Source: Evansella sp. AB-P1 (GTDB lineage Bacteria > Bacillota > Bacilli > Bacillales > Salisediminibacteriaceae). From it: a DNA stretch of 64,000 nucleotides. Where the stretch lies: NCBI RefSeq assembly GCF_029688925.1, contig NZ_JARUKY010000018.1:25824-89823 (forward strand), in the 5' to 3' direction. Below are positions 8,394 to 16,619 of this stretch, one piece after another. The notes under the pieces were generated by a model. It ran no database searches, had not been told where the DNA came from, and saw nothing but the letters and a program-made list of their open reading frames with translations. How positions within the stretch are numbered: the stretch's first letter is position 1; each line of letters opens with the position of its first letter. The position numbers were made by a program, and so were the translations under genes.

Positions 8394-8897
8394 TCACCCA
8401 CGTTCATCCCCAGCAACATTCTCATCTATTTTTGGAAGGACTACCCGTTTGATTACTTCGAGAATGCTACGAGTTAAAATTTTTACGATGAACACAGCGA
8501 ATGCAGAGTGAACCCAATCCCAATTACCCTGAAATTTAAGCAATTTTGTCTTTCTTTCGCCCCAGATTTCATATGTAGACTGGGGGAGACCGAACAGCAA
8601 TAGCTTGCCAACGATTCCCGGAAGTCGCGAATTATACGTAGCTTGCCCGTACCAGACGGATAAAAAAGCGCAAATAATATAATCATAAACAAAATTAATT
8701 TTAAATTTTCTTGGAAGAAAGCGCACAGGATATTTCAACTTCCCTGTTTTAACTAAAATGGCATCAAACAAATGATTCAAAACGCCATTTAGTAAAAAAT
8801 ATGGGACCCATAGTTTCCAAGAAGGCTTACGAAATAAGGTTGGTATTGCTAGGATTCCAAAAACGATTGCAAACCGTATAACAAAACGTTCCAACAT
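8394..8897 (-). CDS. CBO0543-type membrane protein
   Basis: 167 residues from the ATG at 8897, chosen for AAGGAG ten bases upstream; the longer frame has no such site. About four hydrophobic segments, with family-typical features: a short N-terminal anchor, FLLNGVLNHLFDAIL, a basic RFLPRKFKINFVYDY loop and a GNWDWVHSAFAVFI helix. Its 3' end abuts the 21-bp array, and the stop codon lies two bases beyond the last repeat match. Function unknown. Confidence 0.65.
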   Translation of the reverse strand: MLERFVIRFAIVFGILAIPTLFRKPSWKLWVPYFLLNGVLNHLFDAILVKTGKLKYPVRFLPRKFKINFVYDYIICAFLSVWYGQATYNSRLPGIVGKLLLFGLPQSTYEIWGERKTKLLKFQGNWDWVHSAFAVFIVKILTRSILEVIKRVVLPKIDENVAGDERG

Positions 8898-9567
8898 TTT
8901 TTCCACACTCCTTATGAAGATAGTATGAGAAAAAACAAATAGTTTTATGCACAAACTATTTTTTAAAAAATAATTTTTGAGCATGCTTTGAGCAAACTAC
9001 AAAGTCCATATTCAGAGGTGGACCTCCATGTAAGTGATTGCACCATGTAGTATGAAAATCTCCTATCAAGGGTGTTCATCCGTTCCATACGGACGCTTTC
9101 ACCACAGGCATAAGTGCGACATCTGTTCATGCTTCACAGTGTCTTCTTTACCGCGGGCAACGCCTCAGCCCCGACACTTCGCACTTACGTGCCGAAGTGT
9201 CGGGGCTTCCCCTGTTGCTTTCCCGCTGGAGTCACCGCATTTCACTCCTGCACCGTCTTCACGGTATACACTAGAAAGTTGCCATGTATTGAAACCTTTT
9301 AACCCCTATGAACGTCTTATATAAAGAGGTATACTAATGTTAGAGGAAATAACAGTCATTTTTCAGTACGAAAGTAACTAAATATACATAGGCCTTTTAT
9401 TAGTTAGTGCGGATTTTGTTAGATCCTTTTATTGCCGTAGTACAAACCTCCCCCGTTAAGGGAGTGGTATTAGAAAGTACCTTTTAGGGTAGTTAAACAA
9501 AAAGAGAGAAACATAGCTTCATAGGGGAGTCAACTTCAATTTCAATGATTAAATTGAGGTGAGAATA
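8898..9567. other. Repeat-rich intergenic region
   Basis: Contains a copy of the 50-bp dispersed repeat (9016-9060) and, at about 9100-9270, a GC-rich segment with the hairpin CCCCGACACTTCG ... CGAAGTGTCGGGG. That segment, read on the minus strand as ACTCCAGCGGGAAAGCAAC, resembles the GACTCCTGCGGGA interspersed repeats common in Bacillaceae. A 96-codon plus-strand frame here (9034-9324) follows repeat sequence and is not called. Confidence 0.55.
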
Positions 9568-10017
9568 TTGAAGAAGGTTGTTATCACACTGGTATCTGTC
9601 AGTTGTTTATTTATAGTACTGCTCTTATTTTTAGGGCATTCGACCCAATCTCCACATCAGCAAATTGAAGATGATGTGGTCGTCTTTGTGTTTGGTCATG
9701 GAATTGAAAACGGAGGAAATTCATGGCGTCCTACAACAGATGAAGAGAGAAACGATATTATTACATGGTTTAATACTGCAACGAATATCCGACAATCAAC
9801 CGAAGCCAATCACCCCATTATGAACGAAGGGATCATCATTGAAATACCACCAGAAGAATCAAATGGATCCTCCTCACAGCACATCGGCATAAAGGGAGGA
9901 GAAAGAATTTGGATTGCCAATAAAGGGGAAGATGTGTTCATTTCCAGAGGCGACGAATTCTATTTGGCCGAGCACCCAAACCTCCACCAATTCATCCAAG
10001 AGCTAAGTATGTATTAA
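9568..10017 (+). CDS. Secreted or membrane-anchored protein, hypothetical
   Basis: 149 residues from the TTG at 9568, five bases after AGGTGA; a GTG at 9559 lies inside the ribosome site itself. An N-terminal hydrophobic segment (about 4-23) is a signal anchor. The rest is a soluble mixed alpha/beta domain of about 120 residues (VVVFVFGHGIENGG, then RWxxTTDEERNDIITWFN-like helix). It resembles small extracytoplasmic proteins of Bacillus with a TxxE-NDIIxWFN helix, but no name can be given. A GGGACGGTTCT palindrome starts just after the stop. Confidence 0.6.
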   Translation: MKKVVITLVSVSCLFIVLLLFLGHSTQSPHQQIEDDVVVFVFGHGIENGGNSWRPTTDEERNDIITWFNTATNIRQSTEANHPIMNEGIIIEIPPEESNGSSSQHIGIKGGERIWIANKGEDVFISRGDEFYLAEHPNLHQFIQELSMY

Positions 10018-10023
10018 TTCGGC

Positions 10024-10078
10024 TCATGGGGACGGTTCTCCCGAGTCGGCGGCCGACTCGGGAGAACCGTCCCCATGA
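10024..10078. repeat. Perfect palindrome of the GGGACGGTTCT family
   Basis: Two 27-base arms, exactly complementary, around a single G. The left arm has the family form TCATGGGGACGGTTCTCCCG; the right arm ends AGAACCGTCCCCATGA. It lies between two tandem genes and may act as a transcript-stabilising or terminating stem. Confidence 0.9.
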
Positions 10079-10102
10079 ATTTTTATTTGGAGTGGTTGCA
10101 AA

Positions 10103-11056
10103 TTGAGTTTATTGGAGAAATTGTATTCCTTTGTCATTTTTCTTGCAGTGGTTATTGGGATTAGTATAGGGCAAGTGGAGGTTATTCGAACAAATGCCGA
10201 AAGCCTTATCGTCCCATTATTAGTAGCCATGCTCTATATTACATTCTTACAAATTCCTATTGAGGAAATAAGAAACGCGTTTAGAAACACTACATTTACA
10301 TATACGTCTGTTCTCATCAATTTTGTTTGGACACCTATTTTTGCGTGGCTACTTGCAATGATTTTTTTAGGAGACAATCCAGCCCTTTATATAGGATTTA
10401 TCATGTTAATGGTTACTCCTTGTACAGACTGGTACTTAATTTTTACAGGCATAGCAAGAGGAAATGTTGCTTTATCGACCGCTATCTTACCATTAAATCT
10501 AGTATTACAAATTATGTTACTTCCTGTGTATCTGCTCATCTTTGGGGGCACTACTGGAGTTATCGACCTTGGATTTCTTCTGGAAAGCATTCTAATCGTT
10601 TTATTTATACCATTCGTGCTGGCCTTGCTGACAAAACTTAGCTTGAGAAGTAAACAGGTGTTAAGGGAGAATCTCATCAATAGATTAAGTGTCTTGCCAA
10701 TTGTTTTTCTAAGCCTTGCAATTGTTGCGATGTTTGCCTCTCAAGGGCAAATAGTAATCAACAACTTAGAGATCATATGGCAAATGATGATACCTCTCCT
10801 TTTATTTTTTGTTATAAATTATATGGTTGGTCAAAAGATCGGACAAGTCATGAAATTTCCGTACGCTGACCGAACTAGCCTCAGTTTAACGACACTAGCG
10901 AGGAATTCGCCGATCGCCTTAGCAATCGCAATGACCGCATTCCCTGATCAACCACTCATTGCCTTAGCGCTGGTCATCGGACCACTATTGGAATTGCCCA
11001 TTTTAGCAGTCATTTCCCAGGTTTTATTGTTAAAAAATAGACGGCGCCATTTATAA
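10103..11056 (+). CDS. BASS/ACR3-family transporter, arsenic-resistance-like
   Basis: 317 residues from a TTG start with GGAGTGG about seven bases upstream. Ten hydrophobic segments fill the protein. The motif MVTPCTDWYLIFTGIARGN in segment 4 resembles the conserved cysteine motif of ACR3-type arsenite exporters within the bile acid:sodium symporter superfamily, and the repeat half has SLTTLARNSPIALAI. Such proteins are annotated as arsenic resistance proteins, although many transport other anions. No arsR or arsC is adjacent, so substrate is open. A rho-independent terminator follows. Confidence 0.75.
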   Translation: MSLLEKLYSFVIFLAVVIGISIGQVEVIRTNAESLIVPLLVAMLYITFLQIPIEEIRNAFRNTTFTYTSVLINFVWTPIFAWLLAMIFLGDNPALYIGFIMLMVTPCTDWYLIFTGIARGNVALSTAILPLNLVLQIMLLPVYLLIFGGTTGVIDLGFLLESILIVLFIPFVLALLTKLSLRSKQVLRENLINRLSVLPIVFLSLAIVAMFASQGQIVINNLEIIWQMMIPLLLFFVINYMVGQKIGQVMKFPYADRTSLSLTTLARNSPIALAIAMTAFPDQPLIALALVIGPLLELPILAVISQVLLLKNRRRHL

Positions 11057-11062
11057 AAATAG

Positions 11063-11099
11063 AAGCCTCCCAAATGCGTTAATTTGGAAGGCTTTTTAT
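11063..11099. terminator. Rho-independent terminator shared by convergent genes
   Basis: AAGCCTCCCAAAT pairs with ATTTGGAAGGCT (one bulge) and is followed by TTTTTATAT. The last codons of the minus-strand gene at 11079 lie inside the stem. Confidence 0.85.
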
Positions 11100-11540
11100 A
11101 TATTGTGTAACATTTCCTAAGCAGCAGCTTCCTTGAGGGTTGTTTACTTCACAACCACAACGGTTTGCTTTCGTATTTTCCTTAATATGCTCAAGGGGCT
11201 TCGTTCCTTGTCCTAGCTCTGTGTATTCTATTATTTTTTCCTTTGTCCAATTGAAGCAATAGCAAACAGGGACAGTCCTTGAATTTTCCTTTTGAAAAAC
11301 AGGGACTTTCACGTCTGACTTCACATATGTTTTATTATTTGTGTCAAAGTAAACGACATCACATTTTTCATTTGAGCAAAAAGAATGATTAGCATTTCCA
11401 TTCAAGTTTTCTAAAGAAAGTGGTTTAAGCATTGCTTTCACCGTAATTATCTTAACAGCTTTTCCAATTCCTTCACAGGACGGGCACTCCCGCACCATCT
11501 CCTTCGCTGTCACTAAACCATTACTACAACAATCTACCAT
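11079..11540 (-). CDS. CopZ-type Fe-S cluster metallochaperone-like protein
   Basis: 153 residues from the ATG at 11540, eight bases after AAGGAG. It is cysteine rich: DCCSNG, CPSC, FCSNEKCDVVYF, VCYCFNW and RCGCEVNNPQGSCCLGNV. The FCSNxxCxVVYF and CYCFxxT pattern matches the N-terminal domain of Archaeoglobus CopZ, which binds a [2Fe-2S] cluster and zinc; the C-terminal heavy-metal-associated domain of CopZ is absent. Role in copper or arsenic handling is inferred only. Its convergent neighbour is the ACR3-like transporter. Confidence 0.75.
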   Translation of the reverse strand: MVDCCSNGLVTAKEMVRECPSCEGIGKAVKIITVKAMLKPLSLENLNGNANHSFCSNEKCDVVYFDTNNKTYVKSDVKVPVFQKENSRTVPVCYCFNWTKEKIIEYTELGQGTKPLEHIKENTKANRCGCEVNNPQGSCCLGNVTQYIKSLPN

Positions 11541-11555
11541 CAGACTCACTCCTTT

Positions 11556-11676
11556 GACTCATAGGGACGGTTCTCATGAGTCGGCGGTGTACCACAACAC
11601 AGGTTCATAAAGTTACATTCACTAGACAATCCTCTATAATGGCCTAATGCTTTGAATCAAAAGAACCGTCCCCATG
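11556..11676. repeat. GGGACGGTTCT element, inverted pair
   Basis: Left end GACTCATAGGGACGGTTCTC, right end AATCAAAAGAACCGTCCCC, about 120 bp apart in opposite orientation, with about 80 bp of unique sequence between. Confidence 0.85.
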
Positions 11677-11682
11677 CCCCAA

Positions 11683-12336
11683 CTACTTAAACCATCGATG
11701 AATAAGGTACAAAAATAGGATTGTAACGAGACTTAAGATAATAACCATGACGTGAGCATCCATCATTCTGTCTGCCTGTACTGCATCGTAAATGGCGATA
11801 GATAATGTCTGTGTTCTACCAGGAATGTTTCCAGCAACCATTAATGTTGCACCGAATTCTCCCATTGCTCGTGCGAATCCAAGGACCAGTCCAGCTAAAA
11901 TTCCTTTGTATGCTAGGGGGATAATGATGTGCCGTAGCAATTGAACCTTACCAGCCCCGTCCAGCTCTGCTGCTTGGATCGTTTCTTTGTTGATTGTCTC
12001 GAATGACGCTTGAATTGGCCTAATTAATAATGGCAAAGCGGCAATGCTTGCAGCAATAACGGCAGCTTTCCATGTAAAAACAATGGGTTGTCCTGTGATA
12101 CTTTCAACCATTTGACCTAACGTGCTGCTCCTTCCCAGTAGGAGGAGTAAATAATATCCTAATACGGTTGGAGGAATAATCAATGGTACAGTAACGACTA
12201 TAGAAAGAAAGCTCGTTAATTTATTATTATTAAAAGCAAACCACCATGAAAGAAGAATTCCCATAACAAAAGCGATAATCGTTGCAATCGTTGCAACTTT
12301 TAGGGATAACCATAAAGGAGTAACAATCGTATCCAT
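11683..12336 (-). CDS. modB: Molybdate ABC transporter permease
   Basis: 217 residues, the usual ModB length, with five or six membrane helices. The EAA-type loop that contacts the ATPase is visible as AAELDGAGKVQLLRHIIIPL followed by a GFARAMGEFGATLMVAGN segment that is highly typical of ModB. The ATG overlaps the modA stop codon by one base (TAATG), so the two are translationally coupled. It would import molybdate with ModA, but no modC ATPase gene lies in the window. Confidence 0.93.
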   Translation of the reverse strand: MDTIVTPLWLSLKVATIATIIAFVMGILLSWWFAFNNNKLTSFLSIVVTVPLIIPPTVLGYYLLLLLGRSSTLGQMVESITGQPIVFTWKAAVIAASIAALPLLIRPIQASFETINKETIQAAELDGAGKVQLLRHIIIPLAYKGILAGLVLGFARAMGEFGATLMVAGNIPGRTQTLSIAIYDAVQADRMMDAHVMVIILSLVTILFLYLIHRWFK

Positions 12337-13091
12337 TACGGAATATCAAATCCATACTCTAGCAATATTTCCTGTCCTCTTTCACTTAGGACAAATTGCA
12401 TGAAGCTCTTTGCTAAATCTTTTTTCCCAGTCTGTACAGGTATCCCTAACGCCTGTAAGATTGGTTCATGGGCTTCTTCCTCAATTAATTCATAGTGAAA
12501 TTCGGTTCTGTTCATTAGAGCAAGTGCGATAATCCCCACATCTGCATTCCCAGACTCCACATATTGATATGACTGTCTGATGTTTTCTCCTAACACTAGC
12601 TTAGGCTGAATTTCTTCCCAAATTCCCCACGATTCCAACGTCTCTTTTGCTGCTTTCCCATAAGGTGCATGCTCTGGATTGGCAATCGTAATATGTTGGA
12701 CCTCAGGACTTAATAAATAGTCTTTATCCAATGGAACATTTTCCTCGCTAGAAGACATGGTAACAATCCTACCAATGGCATAATATTCTTTTGAATCCTC
12801 AAATACAGCTTCTCTTTCAATTAGTCGATCAATGTACGATTCATGAGCCGCCAAAAACAAATCAAAGGGTGCTCCTTCCTGAATCTGTTGCGTTAACAAG
12901 CCAGTTGATCCATATGTAAACTCAATATTAATATCACTATTCTCGGAAAACTCATCTCCTATTTCTGTTAAAGCATGATATAAGTCAGAGGCCGATGCCA
13001 CATAAATTGTTTGCTCATCACTTTGTTCATTGCCACAACCAATTAATAAAATTATTGTAAAAAATAAAAGTAGTAAATGTTTCATAATCAT
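12336..13091 (-). CDS. modA: Molybdate-binding lipoprotein
   Basis: 251 residues from the ATG at 13091, seven bases downstream of GGAAGGG. A lipobox (LLIGC) marks it as a membrane-anchored substrate-binding protein. ModA hallmarks are present: VASASDLYHALTEI at the start, YGSTGLLTQQIQEGAPFDLF, ANPEHAPYGKAA and GNADVGIIALA. These contribute the oxyanion-binding pocket in the family. First gene of a modA-modB pair transcribed leftward; an element of the GGGACGGTTCT family lies about 60 bp upstream. Confidence 0.93.
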   Translation of the reverse strand: MIMKHLLLLFFTIILLIGCGNEQSDEQTIYVASASDLYHALTEIGDEFSENSDINIEFTYGSTGLLTQQIQEGAPFDLFLAAHESYIDRLIEREAVFEDSKEYYAIGRIVTMSSSEENVPLDKDYLLSPEVQHITIANPEHAPYGKAAKETLESWGIWEEIQPKLVLGENIRQSYQYVESGNADVGIIALALMNRTEFHYELIEEEAHEPILQALGIPVQTGKKDLAKSFMQFVLSERGQEILLEYGFDIP

Positions 13092-13150
13092 TCTTGATCC
13101 CTTCCATACATATCGATGTTTAATTAACAAGTTAAATTATATCATAAGAA

Positions 13151-13176
13151 TCATGGGGACGGTTCTCATGATGCGG
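13151..13176 (+). repeat. GGGACGGTTCT element, single
   Basis: TCATGGGGACGGTTCTCATG followed by ATGCGG. With the inverted copy at 13732-13755 it brackets the 52-bp array at 13179-13438. Confidence 0.8.
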
Positions 13177-13178
13177 AG

Positions 13179-13438
13179 TCTATCTTCCCAGAAAAGAGTG
13201 ATTTACATGTTTGCGGTAACATAGAAGGCTTCTATCTTCCCGGAAAAGAGTAATATACATGTTTGCGGTAACATAGGAGAAGCCTATCTTCCCAGAAACC
13301 AGCAATTTAATAGTTTGCAGGAGTATAGGAGTCGTCTTTCTTCCCGGAACCGAGTAATTGTATAATATGAGGTAAAAAAGGAGTCTTCAATTTTCCCAGA
13401 AACATACATTGTTACTGTTTGCAGGAGCAAAGGAGTTA
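13179..13438. repeat. Tandem array of five 52-bp units, CTTCCCGGAAA type
   Basis: Units begin at 13179, 13231, 13283, 13335 and 13387, each exactly 52 bp. Form: TCTATCTTCCC(G/A)GAAA, about 15 variable bases, TTTGCGGTAAC or TTTGCAGGAGT, then ATAG(A/G)AG. Sequence identity drops toward the right but the spacing does not. The rest of 13092-13785 has no gene. Confidence 0.88.
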
Positions 13439-13647
13439 TACTTATTTGTTTTGGTTTAAGCAAGCATCCCTCTATGCATTTCAACAGGATCTAAAAAAAT
13501 GTTACCATTAATTCCCTATGATTTAATGGTGAAATGTAATGTAAAATAGCGTCTCTGCTTTTACAGAAACGCATAACATCACTTAAATAAATCATGTACT
13601 ATTGATTAATCAAGTTTTCTCTGTCAGCTGAATGCGGTGGATATTCT

Positions 13648-13755
13648 GACTCGTAGGGACGGTTCTCGTGATGCGGTGTTACGAGTACCCTGGTGGATTA
13701 CGATGTAAACCATTCAAGTGCTCTACACTTTGACTCAAAAGAACCGTCCCCATGA
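13648..13755. repeat. GGGACGGTTCT element, inverted pair
   Basis: Left end GACTCGTAGGGACGGTTCTC, right end GACTCAAAAGAACCGTCCCC, enclosing about 60 bp. Confidence 0.85.
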
Positions 13756-13785
13756 ATTGCCCATGAATTCACACACGGCAAAAAC

Positions 13786-14799
13786 CTACGAACGGGCCAA
13801 TGCTGGTACGCGGAAGGCAGGGGGGAGGGTGGTTGTCGTCGATCGGAAGAAGAGAATATCATCTTCAGCTGGGCGCACCTGTTGATCTGGGTATATATCA
13901 GCAAAATCAGGCGTGAAATGAAAGACCACTTCACGAACGTATAGACTCACCTTAGTAGAAATCAATCTAACGACATCGGCAAACAGCACCTTCTCTTTAC
14001 TAATCACATCATATAAATGACACGTGCCGTGCGGATCCATGCGAAAAATTAAGATAAGATCTTTATTCTCAGTGACGTATACCTTATTTTTATGGACTGA
14101 CAAACAATAAAAAGCCATAAGATGCTCCCCGTTTTGAACAGAAAAGGAAGTTGAAAGGGGACGACGTTCGGCGCAGAAACGAAGGAGAAATTGAATATCC
14201 TCTTCGTTATCCATATTTAATCGATGGAGGGTGGTTCCAAATCGTTCACTATTATTTTTAACAGGAGCCATGCTTGCTTCACTTTTTATGTATTGATTAG
14301 GAACAATTGAATCTGAGAACTCTACTTTTTTTTCATAATTGGACCTTACCATTTCTTCCCCGTCTACTTTTACCGAAAAAAATGTCTCCTCCACCTGTTT
14401 GAAGTCAAATTTTGGATAAAAATGTAAAACACTGCTGTTGGCAAATAGGAAAATAAAATCAACCGTTTTTTCGTAATCTGCAATCACCTTATTCATTAAG
14501 CTAGCAGCAAGGCCACGGTTCCGGTAAGCAGGGTGGGTCATGACTGTTCCAATTTGAATGGCCTTTCGCTTTACGCCTTCCAACAAAACATCCATTATAT
14601 TCACTGACACATTTGCGATCACGTTCTTTTCATCAGGATCCAAATAAGAGTAACAAATATAATGTTCATTCCAGCAACCCCGTTCAAACCATGGTGAAAA
14701 ATGGATACCGAACGTTTCAATAGCAAGGTCGAAAAAGCTAGTACGATAACGATCTTCATTTTTGTAGTCACAAATAAATGGAAAATTAATTGTTGTCAC
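13786..14799 (-). CDS. GNAT family N-acetyltransferase
   Basis: 337 residues from a GTG start. The acetyl-CoA binding loop of the GNAT fold is visible at about 95-112: GTVMTHPAYRNRGLAASLMN, with R-N-R-G-L-A as the (R/Q)xxGx(G/A) motif. The acetyltransferase fold occupies about the first 160 residues; the remaining half resembles the C-terminal domain of two-domain GNAT proteins in Bacillus. Substrate unknown. AGGGG lies about 12 bases before the GTG, a weak placement. Monocistronic; a repeat element lies just after its 3' end. Confidence 0.8.
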   Translation of the reverse strand: MTTINFPFICDYKNEDRYRTSFFDLAIETFGIHFSPWFERGCWNEHYICYSYLDPDEKNVIANVSVNIMDVLLEGVKRKAIQIGTVMTHPAYRNRGLAASLMNKVIADYEKTVDFIFLFANSSVLHFYPKFDFKQVEETFFSVKVDGEEMVRSNYEKKVEFSDSIVPNQYIKSEASMAPVKNNSERFGTTLHRLNMDNEEDIQFLLRFCAERRPLSTSFSVQNGEHLMAFYCLSVHKNKVYVTENKDLILIFRMDPHGTCHLYDVISKEKVLFADVVRLISTKVSLYVREVVFHFTPDFADIYPDQQVRPAEDDILFFRSTTTTLPPAFRVPALARS

Positions 14800-14921
14800 C
14801 TTTTTCTTATCCCCTTTATCCTATTTTATCTACTTCAAGAATAGCCGAAATTACCTATTTTTTCTAGCGTTATTTCGAACAAAGCCAGTTCTAAATAATG
14901 CACGCGTGGGTCACGAGCAGG

Positions 14922-15100
14922 TCATGGGGACGGTTCTAATGAGTCTAATGCCACTACACCGCACAGAAAATCCAACAATTCTGTGCTTTTTCTGCTACCC
15001 ATTCACCAGGTGCCACAGGCACCTGGTGAATGGGCTCACCGTACCTGAATACTCTCAGAACCCATGGTATTTTATGCTGCGACTCATGAGAACCGTCCCG
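14922..15100. repeat. GGGACGGTTCT element pair enclosing a perfect hairpin
   Basis: Left end TCATGGGGACGGTTCTAATG, right end GACTCATGAGAACCGTCCCG. Between them a 17-bp perfect stem (14998-15014 with 15018-15034; CACCAGGTGCC / GGCACCTGGTG) has a three-base loop. This is the layout of a BIME-like unit. Confidence 0.88.
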
Positions 15101-15232
15101 CCGAATCCCGCCGAATCCAACAGCACACAACAAAATCCATCGGCCCCAACAACCCCCGCGAATGGAATTAAAACGTATAGAAAACGTTATTTTGGAAAAA
15201 TTATGTACAACAATGTTTTTGGGGGGCGCGAA

Positions 15233-16213
15233 ATGAGTGCATCACAAAATGTAAGAATAAACGCATCGGAAATGGCATCTTTGTGGAATGGGTACATGAG
15301 CCAAACTCACAATATTTGTATGCTAAAATATTTTATTGAACAGACAGAGGATCCTGATACGAAGGATTTTCTTCAACGGACGAACGCTACTTCAATGGAA
15401 CTGGTTAATGAATGCAAGTCCCTATTAGAAAAGGAAAATGTTCCTGTACCAACTGGTTTTACAGATGAAGACGTGAACATACATGCACCACGTTTGTTTT
15501 CAGACTCCTTCTTTTTGATGTATGTAAAAAATATGTTGCGAGCTAAAATTGCAGTATTCGGTTTTATGAATACTGCCTGTAAAGAAAAGGAGCTCAGAAA
15601 CTATTTTAAAAAAGGATTAGATGAAGGAGTAGCTAGCTATGATGAGGTTACTGACCTCATGCTAGAAAAAGGCATCTACATGAAACCTCCATTCATCGAA
15701 CCGCCAGAAGAGGTTGATTTTGTGGAGGATAAAGAGTACTTAGACAGACAGATGTTGTTAAAAGAGAATAGGGATTTAAATGCCATAGAAATTTCTCATG
15801 TTTTTGGAAATATTGAAGCAAATATGGTTGGAAAACTAATAACGAAAGGCTTCAAGCAAACTGCTGATATTAAAGAAGTAAGAGAATTCATGGAGCAGGG
15901 AGAGGAAATGACAGAAAAAAGGCTAAAAGCCATGTCAAAATTATTATCGGAACATGACCTTCCAATACCCATGGCTTCGGAACCAATCGTATACAGGTCT
16001 ACAGAAGCGCCATTTTCAGACAAACTCATGATGTTTCAAATGACACTTCTTACAGCTGCAGCCATATCGGAATACGCTACCTCACTGGCAGCCAGTATGA
16101 GAAGCGATTTAGTCTCTACGTATATGAATGCAATAAAAGACACATCAAAGCTAGCCCTTAAAGGATCCGCACTCATGATAGAAAACAATTGGCTAGAGCA
16201 ACCACCACAGTGA
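15233..16213 (+). CDS. DUF3231 family protein, two-domain
   Basis: 326 residues from the ATG at 15233 with a GGGGGG ribosome site; the open frame runs 109 codons further 5', but that part is repeat element sequence. Two homologous helical halves are visible, each with an ASEMASLW- or AIEISHVF-type start and an LP(I/V)P-x-(G/A) motif (VPVPTGF near 75 and LPIPMAS near 245). Related to CotF-like spore coat domains. Paralog of the partial gene at 1-456. Spore association is inferred. Confidence 0.8.
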   Translation: MSASQNVRINASEMASLWNGYMSQTHNICMLKYFIEQTEDPDTKDFLQRTNATSMELVNECKSLLEKENVPVPTGFTDEDVNIHAPRLFSDSFFLMYVKNMLRAKIAVFGFMNTACKEKELRNYFKKGLDEGVASYDEVTDLMLEKGIYMKPPFIEPPEEVDFVEDKEYLDRQMLLKENRDLNAIEISHVFGNIEANMVGKLITKGFKQTADIKEVREFMEQGEEMTEKRLKAMSKLLSEHDLPIPMASEPIVYRSTEAPFSDKLMMFQMTLLTAAAISEYATSLAASMRSDLVSTYMNAIKDTSKLALKGSALMIENNWLEQPPQ

Positions 16214-16221
16214 CTCGTGGG

Positions 16222-16348
16222 TCATGGGGACGGTTCTTGTGATGCGTCCATCGAAATACCCACCTGTCTAGAAGATAGCTAGCCCCTCCCGGAAATTGTT
16301 GAGATTTCCGGGAGGGGTTTGACTTTATGACTCAAAAGAACCGTCCCG
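16222..16348. repeat. BIME-like element with internal hairpin, copy 1
   Basis: Left end TCATGGGGACGGTTCTTGTG, right end GACTCAAAAGAACCGTCCCG; a 14-bp perfect stem (16283-16317) lies between. Nearly the same 127-bp element occurs at 26060-26196. A further right-end copy follows at 16366-16388. Confidence 0.9.
16283..16317. terminator. Terminator-like hairpin CCCCTCCCGGAAAT
   Basis: Perfect 14-bp stem with loop TGTTGAG. Same stem and loop at 26126-26160 and, one base shorter, 28525-28557. No strong T-tract here (TTTGAC). Confidence 0.6.
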
Positions 16349-16508
16349 CCGAGTCACAGCAAATTCGAATCAAAAGAACCGTCCCGCCGAACCACCCAGA
16401 ACCACCACGCCCCTCACCTCACAATTTTATTTTATTTTGTCAGATTATATAACAGTGAAAACATTCTAACTATATTGACAACTAATGTTTGTTTTGTTAG
16501 TTTATATC

Positions 16509-16518
16509 TAACCGGTTA
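16509..16518. promoter_or_regulatory. Candidate LacI-family operator TAACCGGTTA
   Basis: Perfect CG-centred 10-bp palindrome, the usual form of a LacI/RbsR-type operator, about 100 bp upstream of the regulator gene. A TTGACA box lies at 16475-16480. Confidence 0.5.
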
Positions 16519-16545
16519 CATATTAATAAAAGCAAGATAATAAAG

Positions 16546-16583
16546 GGTTTATGAAAAGTCTATGTAACGGCTTTCATAAAACC
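16546..16583. promoter_or_regulatory. Inverted repeat with a cre-like site
   Basis: GGTTTATGAAAAG and CTTTCATAAAACC form an imperfect inverted repeat. It contains TGTAACGGCTTTCA (16563-16576), which matches the CcpA cre consensus at all but one constrained position. Either catabolite control or a second regulator site is possible. Confidence 0.4.
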
Positions 16584-16619
16584 TAATTGATTATAATCTA
16601 TTAGAAGTGAAGGTGCGAG

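Noticed and set aside
9034..9324. 96-codon plus-strand frame
   Set aside because: It lies over a dispersed repeat and a GC-rich Bacillaceae repeat with a hairpin; composition is not protein-like.
14906..15232. 109-codon N-terminal extension of the DUF3231 gene
   Set aside because: This part is a repeat element pair with its hairpin; a good start with ribosome site and family homology begins at 15233.
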